Shown here: positions 8,299 through 16,775 of the stretch, piece after piece
Layout of the letters: the number at the start of each line of letters is the position of its first letter
How positions within the stretch are numbered: position 1 is the stretch's first letter
NCBI RefSeq assembly: GCF_003115775.1
Contig: NZ_QEES01000002.1
Coordinates: 1,178,001-1,242,000 of the forward strand
DNA from: Cellulomonas sp. WB94
Lineage (GTDB): Bacteria; Actinomycetota; Actinomycetes; Actinomycetales; Cellulomonadaceae
Direction: 5' to 3'
DNA: 64,000 nt
Position numbers and translations under genes: made by a program
Notes under the pieces: model-generated
Databases searched by the model: none
Told to the model about the DNA's origin: nothing
What the model saw: the letters and a program-made list of their open reading frames with translations, nothing else

Positions 8299-9858
8299 TC
8301 ACGTGAGCTTGCGCTTGAGGATCTTCCCGGTCGCAGTCGTCGGCAGCGACTCGACGATCTCGACCATCCGCGGGTACTTGTACGAGGCCATCTGCTCCTT
8401 GCCCCACGCGATCAGCTCGTCGGGGGTGAGCGAGGCGCCCTTCTCGAGGATGACGTAGGCCTTGACCTCCTGGCCGTTCCTCTCGTCCGGCACCCCGATC
8501 ACCGCGGCCAGCGAGACCGCCGGGTGGGTGAGCAGGACCTCCTCGATCTCGCGGGGGTACACGTTGTAGCCGCCGCGGATGATCATGTCCTTCGACCGGT
8601 CGAGGATGTAGTACCAGCCGTCCTCGTCGCGCCGCGCGAGGTCGCCTGTCCGGAACCACCCGTCCTGGATGGCCTCCGCGGTCGCATCAGGACGGTTGTA
8701 GTAGCCCTTCATGACGTTGTGGCCCTTGATCGCGATCTCCCCGACCGCGTCGGGTGAGTCCTCGATCTCCGACCAGCCGACCGGGTCGATCAGCTTCATC
8801 TCCACGCCGGGGATCGGGACCCCGATGGAGCCGACCCGGGCCGGTTCGCCCGGCTTGCTGAAGCTCGCGACCGGCGACGTCTCGGACAGGCCGTACCCCT
8901 CGAGGATCGTGACGCCGAACCTCTTCTCGATGTTCTTGTGCACCTCCACCGGCAGCGCGGCGCCGCCCGACACGGCGACCCGGAGGGACTTGGCGATCGA
9001 GGAGACGTCGACGCCCTCCTCCAGAGCATCGAGCAGGGCCCAGTACATCGTCGGCACGCCGGCGAAGAACGTCACTCCTGCCTTCATCATCAGGTCCAAC
9101 GCCGGGACGGCACCGAAGCGCGGCAGCATGACGACGGTACCGCCGAAGGCGCAGGCGCTGTTCTGGATCACGGTCTGCCCGAAGGAGTGGAACAGCGGGA
9201 GCACGCACAGGTAGGTGTCCGGGGCGTTGACGTCAACATCGAACAGTGCCCCGCAGGCCAGTGCGTTGTCGCGCATGTTGCGGTGCCGCAGCTCAGCGCC
9301 CTTGGGCTGCCCGGTCGTTCCGGACGTGTAGAGGATCACCGCGGTGTCGTCCTCGTCGGTGGCCACCGTCTCGAAGGTCGCGGGCTGTGAGGCCATGGCC
9401 GACCCCAGCGTCTCGGTGCCGTCGATCGGGGACGCGGCGGCGGGGTCTGCGGTGATCACGAAGAAGTGCTCGCACGACTCGACCTGGCCGAACCCGGCGT
9501 ACCCCTCCGCCCCGATCGGCAGCTCGGGCGTGCCCTGGAAGCAGAAGTAGGCCTTCGCCTCCGAGTCGCTCAGGTGGTAGGCCACCTCGCGACCCCTCAG
9601 CAGCACGTTGAGCGGCACCACTGTCGCCCCGGCCTTCAGGATCCCGAAGTAGACGATGGTGAAGTACGGGAGGTTCGGGCAGCTCAGCGCGACCTTGTCT
9701 CCTGGCGCGATCCCCCGGGCCACCAGCAGGTTGGCGACCTGGTTGGCGGCGCCGTCGAGCCGGGCGTAGGTCAGGCGCGTGTCCCCCACGACGATCGCGT
9801 CACGTTCGGGGAATCGGTCGGCACTGTCCTCGAGCAGGGACGCCAGGTTGTACAACAT
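8299..9858 (-). CDS. Long-chain fatty-acid-CoA ligase family (AMP-binding) enzyme
   Basis: ANL-superfamily acyl-CoA synthetase of 519 residues. The P-loop ILYTSGTTGQPKG, the YGLSETSP adenine-binding motif, GWFRTGDLARRDEDGWYY, the hinge RSKDMIIRGGYNVYPREIEEVL, and the catalytic lysine in TATGKILKRKL at the extreme C-terminus are all intact. It activates a carboxylic acid to its CoA thioester through an acyl-adenylate; medium or long-chain fatty acids are the likely substrates. ATG at 9856-9858 follows GGAGGTG at a good distance. No beta-oxidation partners lie nearby, so it seems a stand-alone gene. Confidence 0.88.
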   Translation of the reverse strand: MLYNLASLLEDSADRFPERDAIVVGDTRLTYARLDGAANQVANLLVARGIAPGDKVALSCPNLPYFTIVYFGILKAGATVVPLNVLLRGREVAYHLSDSEAKAYFCFQGTPELPIGAEGYAGFGQVESCEHFFVITADPAAASPIDGTETLGSAMASQPATFETVATDEDDTAVILYTSGTTGQPKGAELRHRNMRDNALACGALFDVDVNAPDTYLCVLPLFHSFGQTVIQNSACAFGGTVVMLPRFGAVPALDLMMKAGVTFFAGVPTMYWALLDALEEGVDVSSIAKSLRVAVSGGAALPVEVHKNIEKRFGVTILEGYGLSETSPVASFSKPGEPARVGSIGVPIPGVEMKLIDPVGWSEIEDSPDAVGEIAIKGHNVMKGYYNRPDATAEAIQDGWFRTGDLARRDEDGWYYILDRSKDMIIRGGYNVYPREIEEVLLTHPAVSLAAVIGVPDERNGQEVKAYVILEKGASLTPDELIAWGKEQMASYKYPRMVEIVESLPTTATGKILKRKLT

Positions 9859-10028
9859 GGGGCGACACCTCCATCATCGGGGCTGGTATGCCCAACGTAC
9901 TCACGGGGCATCAGGGCCGCGATCAGCGGCCCTTGGCGAGACGTCAGCGGCGGGGTCGCTCCACGGCCGCGCTGTGGGTCTCCTCGAGACCGTCTGACGG
10001 CGGAGCCGACGAGATCGGCGAGGGGCCG

Positions 10029-10826
10029 TCATCTCAGCTCCAAGAACCCGGCTCGCTGGCAGGCGTCGACCATCCGCCTGATGTCGTCGTAGCTCTGGGG
10101 CCCCACGGGGACGAAGCGAGCGATCATGCCGCGCGCGAGGGCTCGTCGGGTCCCGGGGTCCCGGTGCATCGAGACGAGTGCGTCTTGGATCCGCGAGCGC
10201 AGGACCGAGTCGATCCGCCTGCTGACGGCGACCGGTTGGATGGTCGACGGCCCGAGGGTCTCCACGACGCGAAGCCGTGCCGCCAGCTCGGGGTGGTGGC
10301 GCAGCTCGACCCCGAGCACCTGCGAGTCGATCGCCGATGCGTCGACTTCACCCTCGGCGACGAGTCGGATCGCGGTCTCGTGGAAGCCCGCCTCGACGAT
10401 CTCGCCGAAGAAGCCGCCCGTCAGCCCTCTCTCGACCATCGTGTACCGCGTGATCCCGTAGCCGGACTGCGACAGCCGCTCGTTGTACGCCCAGGAACGG
10501 CCCCTCAGGTCGGCGAACGCCCGGAACGGGCTGTCACTTCGGACGATCACATCCGAGTAGTAGATCGGCTGGCCGCGGTAGCGGGCACCGGCGAGCACCG
10601 GCGCTGCCACGGGAACCGCCAGGTCGATGCCCTCACGCTCGAACATGACGTAGGGCAGGCTGCACACGAAGCAGACGTCGTTGACGTCCGCACGGCAGGA
10701 CTCGTAGTCCGTCTCGACGACAAGCTCGGTGGTACACCCCAGAACCGTGCCGACCCGATCCGTGATGGCCCGGTAGACGTCCAGCATGTCGGGGGCGAGA
10801 TACGTCGCGAAGCGCAGGTCAGCCAT
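10029..10826 (-). CDS. PhnD-like solute-binding domain protein without signal peptide
   Basis: 265-residue protein with the periplasmic-binding fold of phosphate/phosphite/phosphonate ABC transporters: N-terminal LRFATYLAPDMLDVY, the central IYYSDVIVRSDSPFRAFADLRGRSWAYNE, and SAIDSQVLGVEL. These are the PhnD-family core motifs. No signal peptide or lipobox is present at ATG 10824-10826 and no transporter genes adjoin. It may therefore be a cytoplasmic sensor or an orphan derived from a transporter. The next gene upstream on the same strand is far away, so it is probably monocistronic. Substrate not assignable. Confidence 0.72.
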   Translation of the reverse strand: MADLRFATYLAPDMLDVYRAITDRVGTVLGCTTELVVETDYESCRADVNDVCFVCSLPYVMFEREGIDLAVPVAAPVLAGARYRGQPIYYSDVIVRSDSPFRAFADLRGRSWAYNERLSQSGYGITRYTMVERGLTGGFFGEIVEAGFHETAIRLVAEGEVDASAIDSQVLGVELRHHPELAARLRVVETLGPSTIQPVAVSRRIDSVLRSRIQDALVSMHRDPGTRRALARGMIARFVPVGPQSYDDIRRMVDACQRAGFLELR

Positions 10827-11030
10827 GAGCGCGGTTCTCGCACGTCATGTGACAACGGTACCGACTCACCCGTGTGAGGCGCCCGCGGTCAGCCCCGCCC
10901 TCCGACTCGCCTCAGCCCCTCGCGGCTACGAGTGCGACGGACTGCGCTAGCCCGGACGCCACGCCCCTTCTCCGTGGCCGGGTCCAGCGCAGGGCTCCAG
11001 TTGTTCTCGTCCGAGGCATAGGCTCGGCGC

Positions 11031-11405
11031 GTGGGCGAGGTCGGCGCGTATCTCAGCACGATCGATGGGGCGGATCGCGACGCGCTCCAGCGCGTCATCG
11101 CCATCGCCCGCGACGTCGTGCCCGAAGCCCAGGAGGGCACCAGCTACGCCATGCCGGCGCTCCTCTACCGCGACAAGGGCCTTCTTGCGACGGTCCGCAC
11201 GAAGAAGTTCCTGTCGCTCTACCCCTACAGCGGTGCGGTCATCGCTTCCGTCCTCGACTCGCTGAGCGACTTCGACACCACCAGCGGGAGCATCCACTAC
11301 TCGGCAGACCACCCGCTGCCCGACGCCATCGTGCGGCGCATCGTCGAAGCGCGACGAGCTGAGATCGACGCGAAAGCACGGGTGCGACGGCCTACCGCCC
11401 AGTAG
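11031..11405 (+). CDS. DUF1801 / YdhG-type iron-chaperone-like protein
   Basis: Small cytoplasmic protein, 124 residues, starting at GTG 11031. The sequence VGAYLSTIDGADRDALQRVIAIARDV, the EGTSYAMPALLYRDKGL segment and SIHYSADHPLPDAIVRRIVEAR fit the DUF1801 superfamily (frataxin-like fold, YdhG). Members have been linked to intracellular iron handling, but the biochemical role is not firm. It precedes a small membrane protein by 19 bp on the same strand, so the two may share a transcript. Confidence 0.78.
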   Translation: MGEVGAYLSTIDGADRDALQRVIAIARDVVPEAQEGTSYAMPALLYRDKGLLATVRTKKFLSLYPYSGAVIASVLDSLSDFDTTSGSIHYSADHPLPDAIVRRIVEARRAEIDAKARVRRPTAQ

Positions 11406-11424
11406 CGTCCTCGGGGAGAGGATC

Positions 11425-11745
11425 GTGCAGCGCCGAGGAAGGCCGTGTCCTGTGCATTCGACCGCGAAGAAGTGCGTTCAGTGGGCCGTCGCTCTGTTCG
11501 TCTCGGGTGTGATCCTGTCGGTCTACGGGACCGATCTGTACATGGCTCTCGCCCGTGTTGCCGGCGCGAACGCCGAGACCGGGCTCGGCGCGGTCACCAT
11601 CCTGCTGAACCTCGTGCGATCCACGGCCTTCCCGCTGGGCGCCGTCCTGATCGGGACTGCGATCGTCGTCCAGACGCTGGCTCCCCACGACGAGCCTCTC
11701 GCCCACGAGCCCAGCGACCGGGATCAGGTGGCACCTGGCGCGTGA
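11425..11745 (+). CDS. Small membrane protein, unknown
   Basis: 106 residues with two predicted membrane spans (about residues 17-38 and 55-83 in the longer form). The start is ambiguous: GTG 11425 follows GGGGAGAGG closely, while an in-frame GTG at 11452 has GAGGAAGG (11435-11442) 9 bp upstream. I keep the longer form. No family recognised. The C-terminus is acidic and Pro-rich. It follows the DUF1801 gene by 19 bp. Confidence 0.5.
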   Translation: MQRRGRPCPVHSTAKKCVQWAVALFVSGVILSVYGTDLYMALARVAGANAETGLGAVTILLNLVRSTAFPLGAVLIGTAIVVQTLAPHDEPLAHEPSDRDQVAPGA

Positions 11746-11792
11746 CGTGCCGCAGATGATCGGACCGACCGGGACTGACGGCAGCTCTCGGC

Positions 11793-12716
11793 TCATTTCT
11801 CCGCGGTGAGCGGCAGCGAGCGGACGCTGCGGAACCGCCGGGGCTGCCCGTCGACGGGGTCGGTGAACGCGATCTCGGCCGCGAGGAGCTGGAGGGGTCG
11901 GCGGAAGTCGTCGACCGGGACGTCCCGCACGACGGGGTACAGCGGGTCGTCGACGATGGGGATGCCGAGCCCCAGCAGGTGCAGGCGCAGCTGGTGCGTC
12001 CGGCCCGTGCGGGGTGTCAGTCGGTAGACCCCGCCGCCGTCGACCTGACGCTCCAGCTCGACGAGCGTCTCGGCGTTGACGAGCGCCCCGGGCACGACCT
12101 CGGCGCACCAGGTGCCGGGCACCTTGCGGATGTGGTTGCGGACGACGGCGGGCAGCTCCAGGTCGGCGCGCACCGGCGCGAGCGCCCGGTAGGTCTTCTC
12201 GACCGAGCGCCGCTCGAACGCCGTCTGGTAGGGGCCCCTCCACCGGCTCTCGGTGGCCAGCATCAGCAGGCCGGACGTGACCCGGTCGAGGCGGTGCAGC
12301 GGCGACAGCTCCGGCAGGTCGAGCTCCGCGCGCAGCCGGACGACGACGCTCTGCATGACATGCCCGCCGCGCGGGATCGTCGAGAGGAACGCCGGCTTGT
12401 CGACGACGACGAGGCGCTCGTCCCGGTGCACGACGTGGATCCGACCCGGCACCTCCGGCTCGTCGCGCAGGTCGCGATGGAACCACACGAACCGGTGCGG
12501 CCCGTAGGGGTCCGCCTCGCGCACGGCCCGGCCGGCCTCGTCGACGAAGCGCTCCTGCGCCAGCATCCCCGGCACATCGACGTGCTCCGGCAGGCGGTGC
12601 CGCAGCCACGCACCCATCGTCGGCCACGAGGTCGGGTTCCCGCGATCACGGTCGGGGGTGCGGAGCCAGGCGGCGGCGAGGCCGTGGCGTGCCGGGAGCG
12701 GTGAGCGGGGAGGCAC
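11793..12716 (-). CDS. RluA-family 23S rRNA/tRNA pseudouridine synthase
   Basis: 307-residue enzyme that isomerises uridine in structured RNA. The catalytic motif HRLDRVTSGLLM contains the essential Asp, preceded by VVVDKPAFLSTIPRG and followed by YRLTPRTGRTHQLRLHL, the classic RluA C-terminal motif. I start at GTG 12714-12716 (VPPRSPLPARHG). The frame stays open another 60 codons toward the IS3 element, but that stretch has no family look. N-terminal region resembles the actinobacterial subfamily with HVDVPGMLAQERFVDEAG. The IS3 element inserted about 160 bp upstream may have separated the gene from its original promoter. Confidence 0.88.
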   Translation of the reverse strand: MPPRSPLPARHGLAAAWLRTPDRDRGNPTSWPTMGAWLRHRLPEHVDVPGMLAQERFVDEAGRAVREADPYGPHRFVWFHRDLRDEPEVPGRIHVVHRDERLVVVDKPAFLSTIPRGGHVMQSVVVRLRAELDLPELSPLHRLDRVTSGLLMLATESRWRGPYQTAFERRSVEKTYRALAPVRADLELPAVVRNHIRKVPGTWCAEVVPGALVNAETLVELERQVDGGGVYRLTPRTGRTHQLRLHLLGLGIPIVDDPLYPVVRDVPVDDFRRPLQLLAAEIAFTDPVDGQPRRFRSVRSLPLTAEK

Positions 12717-12906
12717 CGGTCGATGGTACGAGGCGAGCCCGAGGTGTCCTGAACTCTTGTGCCGGGTCCAGGCATGCGCGGTTGTCGCCGCGTTGGCACC
12801 AACCCGGAGCTCCGGTGGGTCCTCGCCCGGAATGGGGAGCATGAGGCCGTCCTTGTGGCCTTGCCCACCCGGGGCTTGACCCCCGGTGGTGGACACGCGG
12901 TGGGTT

Positions 12907-13806
12907 TCACGCGGCGGTGGCCAGCGTAGCCGCGTAGTGGGTGTTCTCGTAGGTGATGGGGCTGAGGTAGTCGCAGTAGGAGTGGCGGCGGCGGGTGTTG
13001 TAGCGGGTGATCCACGCGAACACGACCCGACGTGCGGTGGTCGCGTCGGGCCACCCGTGGGAGCCGGCGAGGGTCTCGCGCTTGAGGGAGGCGTTGAAGG
13101 ACTCGGCCATTGCGTTGTCCGCCGAGGTCCCCACGGCGCCCATGGAGCGGGTCACGCCCAGCCGCTCGCAGAGCGCGGTGTAGTCCTTGGCGACGTACTG
13201 ACCGCCGTGGTCGCTGTGAAAGATCGCCCCGGCCAGCGACCCGCGTTCTCGGGCGGCTGCGCGCAGGGCGTCGGCGACCAGGTCGGTGCGCATGTGGTCG
13301 GCGATCGACCAGCCGACCAGGCGCCGGGAGTAGCAGTCGATCACGGTGGCCAGGTAGAGGAACTGCCCGGCCCCGCAGGGCAGGTAGGTGATGTCCCCGA
13401 CGTACTTCGTGTTCGGTGCGTGGGCCGTGAAGTCACGCTCGAGCAGGTCCGGGACCAGCTGGCCGTCCGGGTCGGGCACGGTGGTGCGCACCCGTCGGCG
13501 CAGCCGGATCCCGGCGATGTGATGGGCGCGCATCACCCGGGCGACGCGCTTGTGGTTGACACGCTCCTGCTCGCCGGCGCCGTCGTTGAGCTCGGCGGTG
13601 ATCCGCGGCGCCCCGCACGCACTGTCGGTGGCGTGCACCGCGGCGATCCGCGCGGCCAGGGCCGCATCGGCCGTCTGGCGTGCCGCGCGGGCCGGGGCTG
13701 CGGACAGCCATTTGTAGAACGAGGACCGTGCGACCTGAACGACCTGGCACAACCGCTTCACCTCGAAGGTGGACTGGTGGTCGGCGACGAACTGGAAGCG
13801 GCTCAC
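12907..13806 (-). CDS. IS3-family transposase OrfB (DDE integrase domain)
   Basis: 299 residues with the N-terminal HTH_21-like segment (RQTADAALAARIAAVHATDSACGAPRIT) and an rve-type catalytic core. Catalytic acidic residues are visible: D in KYVGDITYLP, D in IFHSDHGGQYV, and E in MAESFNASLKRE. The frame begins GTG within a GTGA overlap with the OrfA stop, so it may be coupled or expressed by frameshift as in other IS3 members. C-terminal FAWITRYNTRRRHSY is typical. Confidence 0.93.
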   Translation of the reverse strand: MSRFQFVADHQSTFEVKRLCQVVQVARSSFYKWLSAAPARAARQTADAALAARIAAVHATDSACGAPRITAELNDGAGEQERVNHKRVARVMRAHHIAGIRLRRRVRTTVPDPDGQLVPDLLERDFTAHAPNTKYVGDITYLPCGAGQFLYLATVIDCYSRRLVGWSIADHMRTDLVADALRAAARERGSLAGAIFHSDHGGQYVAKDYTALCERLGVTRSMGAVGTSADNAMAESFNASLKRETLAGSHGWPDATTARRVVFAWITRYNTRRRHSYCDYLSPITYENTHYAATLATAA

Positions 13807-14132
13807 CAGTTCGTCTCCCCGGCGAAATACTTCGCCGCCGCGCGCAAGATCTCCCGCTCGGTGCTCAGCTTGCGCTCGGAGTCCTCCAGCTCACGCACCC
13901 GCGAGCGAAGTCGCACGAGCTCCTGCTCGGGTGTCTCACCCGGCGGCGGGGCCGTCGATGCCGGCCGGGACTGCCCGCGGATCGCCACCCCAGCGGCCTT
14001 GATCCAACCCGACAGGGTCGTGTCCATGATCCCCAGATCAGCCGCGATCCCCGCGACCGTCGCTGTCGGCGTCGAGCGGTACAGCTCGACCGCATCGCGG
14101 CGGAACTCCGCCGAGTACGTCTTCCTCGCCAT
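13803..14132 (-). CDS. IS3-family transposase OrfA (helix-turn-helix)
   Basis: 109 residues from ATG 14130-14132: MARKTYSAEFRRDAVELY, then an HTH, then a leucine-zipper-like coiled coil ending LSTEREILRAAAKYFAGETNW. This is the standard IS3 OrfA architecture that recognises the inverted repeats and joins OrfB by frameshifting. A longer in-frame start exists near the right IR but lies within the terminal repeat and is unlikely. Confidence 0.9.
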   Translation of the reverse strand: MARKTYSAEFRRDAVELYRSTPTATVAGIAADLGIMDTTLSGWIKAAGVAIRGQSRPASTAPPPGETPEQELVRLRSRVRELEDSERKLSTEREILRAAAKYFAGETNW

Positions 14133-14196
14133 GATCAGATCTTCTCGCTTCCTCCAGGCCAGACCTGGAATCAGCGTGTCCACCCCCAGGGGTCAA

Positions 14197-14491
14197 GGCC
14201 CCCCAGCCCGTGGCGGGGATGGCCGACGGCACGGGGGACCTGACGGGAATATCACGTCCGGGTGGGTTGAGTGGATACCGACCGTTGCGTCCTTCTCCGC
14301 CTTCGTCATCCAGAACTCGCATTTGTCATTGACGTCGGTACTCAATCAGCGCCGTGCGGTTCCCGGGGTCGCATTCGAAGATGCGGCGCAATCGGGTGCT
14401 CTGCAACGGAATCGATCACGACCGCCGTCCGGCCATGTTTTGATGAACACGCGTGCGGCTCGGATGGCTGCGCTGTCAGGGGGATACGGTG
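14197..14491. other. Non-coding stretch between IS3 right end and HNH nuclease gene
   Basis: No convincing gene on either strand. It should carry the promoter of the downstream nuclease gene. Only the ribosome-binding site AGGGGG (14478-14483) before ATG 14492 is clear. Confidence 0.5.
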
Positions 14492-15598
14492 ATGAGCGCC
14501 GAGGACGAGACCCAGCCGCGAATCGTGCCCAGACGCTCATGGCTTGGCCCGACGCGACGTCGTCTTGGGGCGGGAGTCCTCGCCGGCGGCCTCTTCATCA
14601 GCATCGTCGGGAGTGCCGTCGCCGGCCCTGCCGACGCACCGCCGCGGGCAACGGCATCCCCGACCGCCCCCACATCGCAGACCCGGACGCCGACCGTGAC
14701 CGCAACCTCGACGCCGAGTCCGGTTGTGATCCCACAACCAAGGTCGACACCGTCGGCAACCGCGTCCGTCGGGACTGAGAGCCCGTCGCAAGCGGCACCG
14801 GGTGCGGCACAGCGGACGGCCACAGCGGCACTGGCTGAGCTCGCCATCAAGGGCCGCGCAGCCAAGACCGGCTACAGCCGAGACCAGTTCGGGCAGGCGT
14901 GGGCCGACGTCGACCGCAATGGGTGCGATACCCGCAACGACATCCTCCGCCGCGACCTGACCGCCGCGACCATCAAGCCCGGTACGCACGGCTGCCTAGT
15001 CCTGTCCGGCATGCTCGCGGACCCCTACTCCGGCGGCTCGATCACGTTCCTCCGCGGCGAGGCGACCTCGATTGCCGTGCAGATCGATCACGTCGTCGCC
15101 CTGTCCGACGCCTGGCAGAAGGGCGCGCAGGACCAGACACTGGAGCAGCGCACCGCACTCGCCAACGACCCGCTCAACCTGCTCGCCGTCGACGGTCCGC
15201 TCAACGGTCAGAAGGGCAGCGGTGACGCCGCGACGTGGCTGCCGCCGAACAAGGCGTTCCGTTGCCAGTACGTCGCCCGGCAGGTCGCGGTGAAGATCAC
15301 CTACGGGCTCTGGGTGACGAGCGCCGAACACGACGCCATCGCCCGCATCCTGACGGCCTGCCCAGACGAAGTCCTGCCGACCGGCACCGCGCCACAACCG
15401 ACGGTGGGCACCTCGGCGGCACCGGCACCTGCGCAAGCAGCTGAACCCGCACCGGCTGTCGTGCCGACACCGCCCGCATCCGCCTACTTCGCCAACTGCA
15501 CCGCTGCTCGTGCGGCAGGCGTCGCGCCCCTGCTTCTCGGTGAATCGGGCTATCGCAGCGCGATGGACGGCGACGACGACGGCATTGCCTGCGAATAG
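14492..15598 (+). CDS. Secreted HNH nuclease with C-terminal excalibur domain
   Basis: 368-residue exported protein. After a basic N-terminus (RRSWLGPTRRRLG) comes a hydrophobic signal segment ending AVAGPADA. Residues ~45-95 are a Ser/Thr/Pro linker. The nuclease core has DVDRNGCDTRNDIL, the catalytic QIDHVVALSDAWQKGA (D-H pair), and ANDPLNLLAVDGPLNGQKG with ATWLPPN, the pattern of GmrSD C-terminal/DUF1524-type HNH enzymes. A second Ala/Pro linker leads to an excalibur calcium-binding domain: YFANCTAARAAG ... DGDDDGIACE. Likely degrades extracellular DNA. The next gene ends in the same domain, pointing to a duplicated cell-surface module. Confidence 0.85.
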   Translation: MSAEDETQPRIVPRRSWLGPTRRRLGAGVLAGGLFISIVGSAVAGPADAPPRATASPTAPTSQTRTPTVTATSTPSPVVIPQPRSTPSATASVGTESPSQAAPGAAQRTATAALAELAIKGRAAKTGYSRDQFGQAWADVDRNGCDTRNDILRRDLTAATIKPGTHGCLVLSGMLADPYSGGSITFLRGEATSIAVQIDHVVALSDAWQKGAQDQTLEQRTALANDPLNLLAVDGPLNGQKGSGDAATWLPPNKAFRCQYVARQVAVKITYGLWVTSAEHDAIARILTACPDEVLPTGTAPQPTVGTSAAPAPAQAAEPAPAVVPTPPASAYFANCTAARAAGVAPLLLGESGYRSAMDGDDDGIACE

Positions 15599-15747
15599 TC
15601 GCAAAACGGACGGCCCTGTTCGAGTGAAGCATGCGTGTGGTCGAGGAAGTCGGTAATCACCCGGGAAATGACCACGCGGGCCGTTGCTGCGTGCTCTGAT
15701 GGGGTGGGTGGTGGGCCGTCGCCCACAGCAATCAGCAGGGAGATGCA

Positions 15748-16446
15748 GTGGTGCGCGCAAATCACGAAGTCGCAGCGACAGACGGACCCGAATTACGGCT
15801 TGGCGCGGCCGACGGGGAGCCCACCGAGTTGATCCGCACGACGCACGCCTGCGCGCGGAACCCGCGCGCACGGCGCCTCGCCGCGATCGCCGCAGCAATG
15901 TCCCTCACGTTCGGCCTCGCAGCTTGCGGCGCATCCGCCGACGAGACGCAGCCCGCGAAACTGGTCGCCACCTCACCCAGCACGGCCGAGGTCCCCGACC
16001 TCGTCGGCCGCGCTCTCGATGAGGCCCGTGTCGCGCTCGGCGCAGTGGGCATTCCCATCATCTCCGAGACGGACATCCGGGACGGCAAGATGGTCCTGAA
16101 CGCCAAGAACTGGACCGTCGTCGAACAGTCCGGCGACGCGACCGGGGTAGTCCTCGGAGTGGAGAAGCCCGTCGAGCTTTCCACCCCGACCCCAACGATC
16201 ACCGCAGAGCCCGTCCCAGTGGTCCCGGCGCCCGTCGCAGAACCCACCCCAGCAGCCCCGGCGCCCGCCGCAGAACCCGCCCCAGCAGCCCCGGCGCCCG
16301 TTGCGGCGCCCGTTGCGCCACCTGCCGACGACTACTACAAGAACTGCACCGAAGCGCGTGCCGCTGGAGCCGCGCCCCTGCACGTCGGCGACCCCGGCTA
16401 TCGAAGCGCGATGGACCGCGACGGCGACGGCATTGCCTGCGAGTAG
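15748..16446 (+). CDS. Excalibur-domain lipoprotein with PASTA-like segment
   Basis: 232 residues. AGGGAG (15737-15742) supports GTG 15748 or 15751. About 40 residues precede a signal segment RRLAAIAAAMSLTFGLAAC with lipobox LAAC. The mature part has a PASTA-like stretch (VPDLVGRALDEARVALGAVG), then a proline/alanine linker made of near repeats PAPVAEPTPAA, PAPAAEPAPAA, then an excalibur domain YYKNCTEARAAG ... DRDGDGIACE. The last ~37 residues are very similar to those of the upstream HNH nuclease. Function is unknown; peptidoglycan or calcium binding at the cell surface is plausible. Confidence 0.75.
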   Translation: MVRANHEVAATDGPELRLGAADGEPTELIRTTHACARNPRARRLAAIAAAMSLTFGLAACGASADETQPAKLVATSPSTAEVPDLVGRALDEARVALGAVGIPIISETDIRDGKMVLNAKNWTVVEQSGDATGVVLGVEKPVELSTPTPTITAEPVPVVPAPVAEPTPAAPAPAAEPAPAAPAPVAAPVAPPADDYYKNCTEARAAGAAPLHVGDPGYRSAMDRDGDGIACE

Positions 16447-16540
16447 CGGCCAGGCACAGACGCGGCTCACCACCTGGGGATCTGGAGCCCTAGCCCGCTC
16501 GAACGGCCCGGCACCGTGAGCCGTGAGGCGGCATGCCGAC

Positions 16541-16628
16541 CAGTGTGATGCGCTCGACTCCGGCGCAGGCGGCCGCCCGGCGTGCAGCACGTGCACGCCT
16601 CGCTTCCGCGTGGTCAGCACCGACCTAG
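16541..16628 (-). pseudogene. Degenerate purD 3'-end relic A
   Basis: Three short blocks appear in the same order as in the intact purD at 24.8-25.3 kb. CAGTGTGATGCGCTCGACTCC matches the purD block from 24832. GCGTGCAGCACGTGCACGCC matches 24971-24990 with one change. TGGTCAGCACCGACCTAG matches a block near 25241 less well. The DNA between blocks is missing. The surrounding 16447-16775 holds no other gene that I can support. Confidence 0.5.
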
Positions 16629-16775
16629 GGCTCCAGTCGGCCCTCGCCCGGGAACGCGTCTGCCTGACCATGTTCCTTGGGGTCTTGCCGACGCGAAGCG
16701 GACCACGTACGGGCCCTCCCTGTGGGACGCTTTGGGTAGGGATGGGCAGCAGCCCCGTCCTGTCGGAGCGCGAAC

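Larger units (their letters stand above)
12876..14196 (-). mobile_element. IS3-family insertion sequence, two-orf type
   Basis: About 1.32 kb. The left end TTGACCCCCGGTGGTGGAC (from 12876) and the inverse of the right end, TTGACCCCTGGGGGTGGAC (to 14196), are imperfect terminal inverted repeats. A 3-bp GGC on each side (12873-12875 and 14197-14199) may be the target duplication, the size expected for IS3. Both transposase genes are intact and read leftward, so the element looks potentially active. Confidence 0.8.

Noticed and set aside
12717-12896. 60-codon N-terminal extension of the RluA-type synthase
   Set aside because: The extra residues do not look like the family and reach into the IS3 left end; GTG 12716 gives the normal N-terminus.
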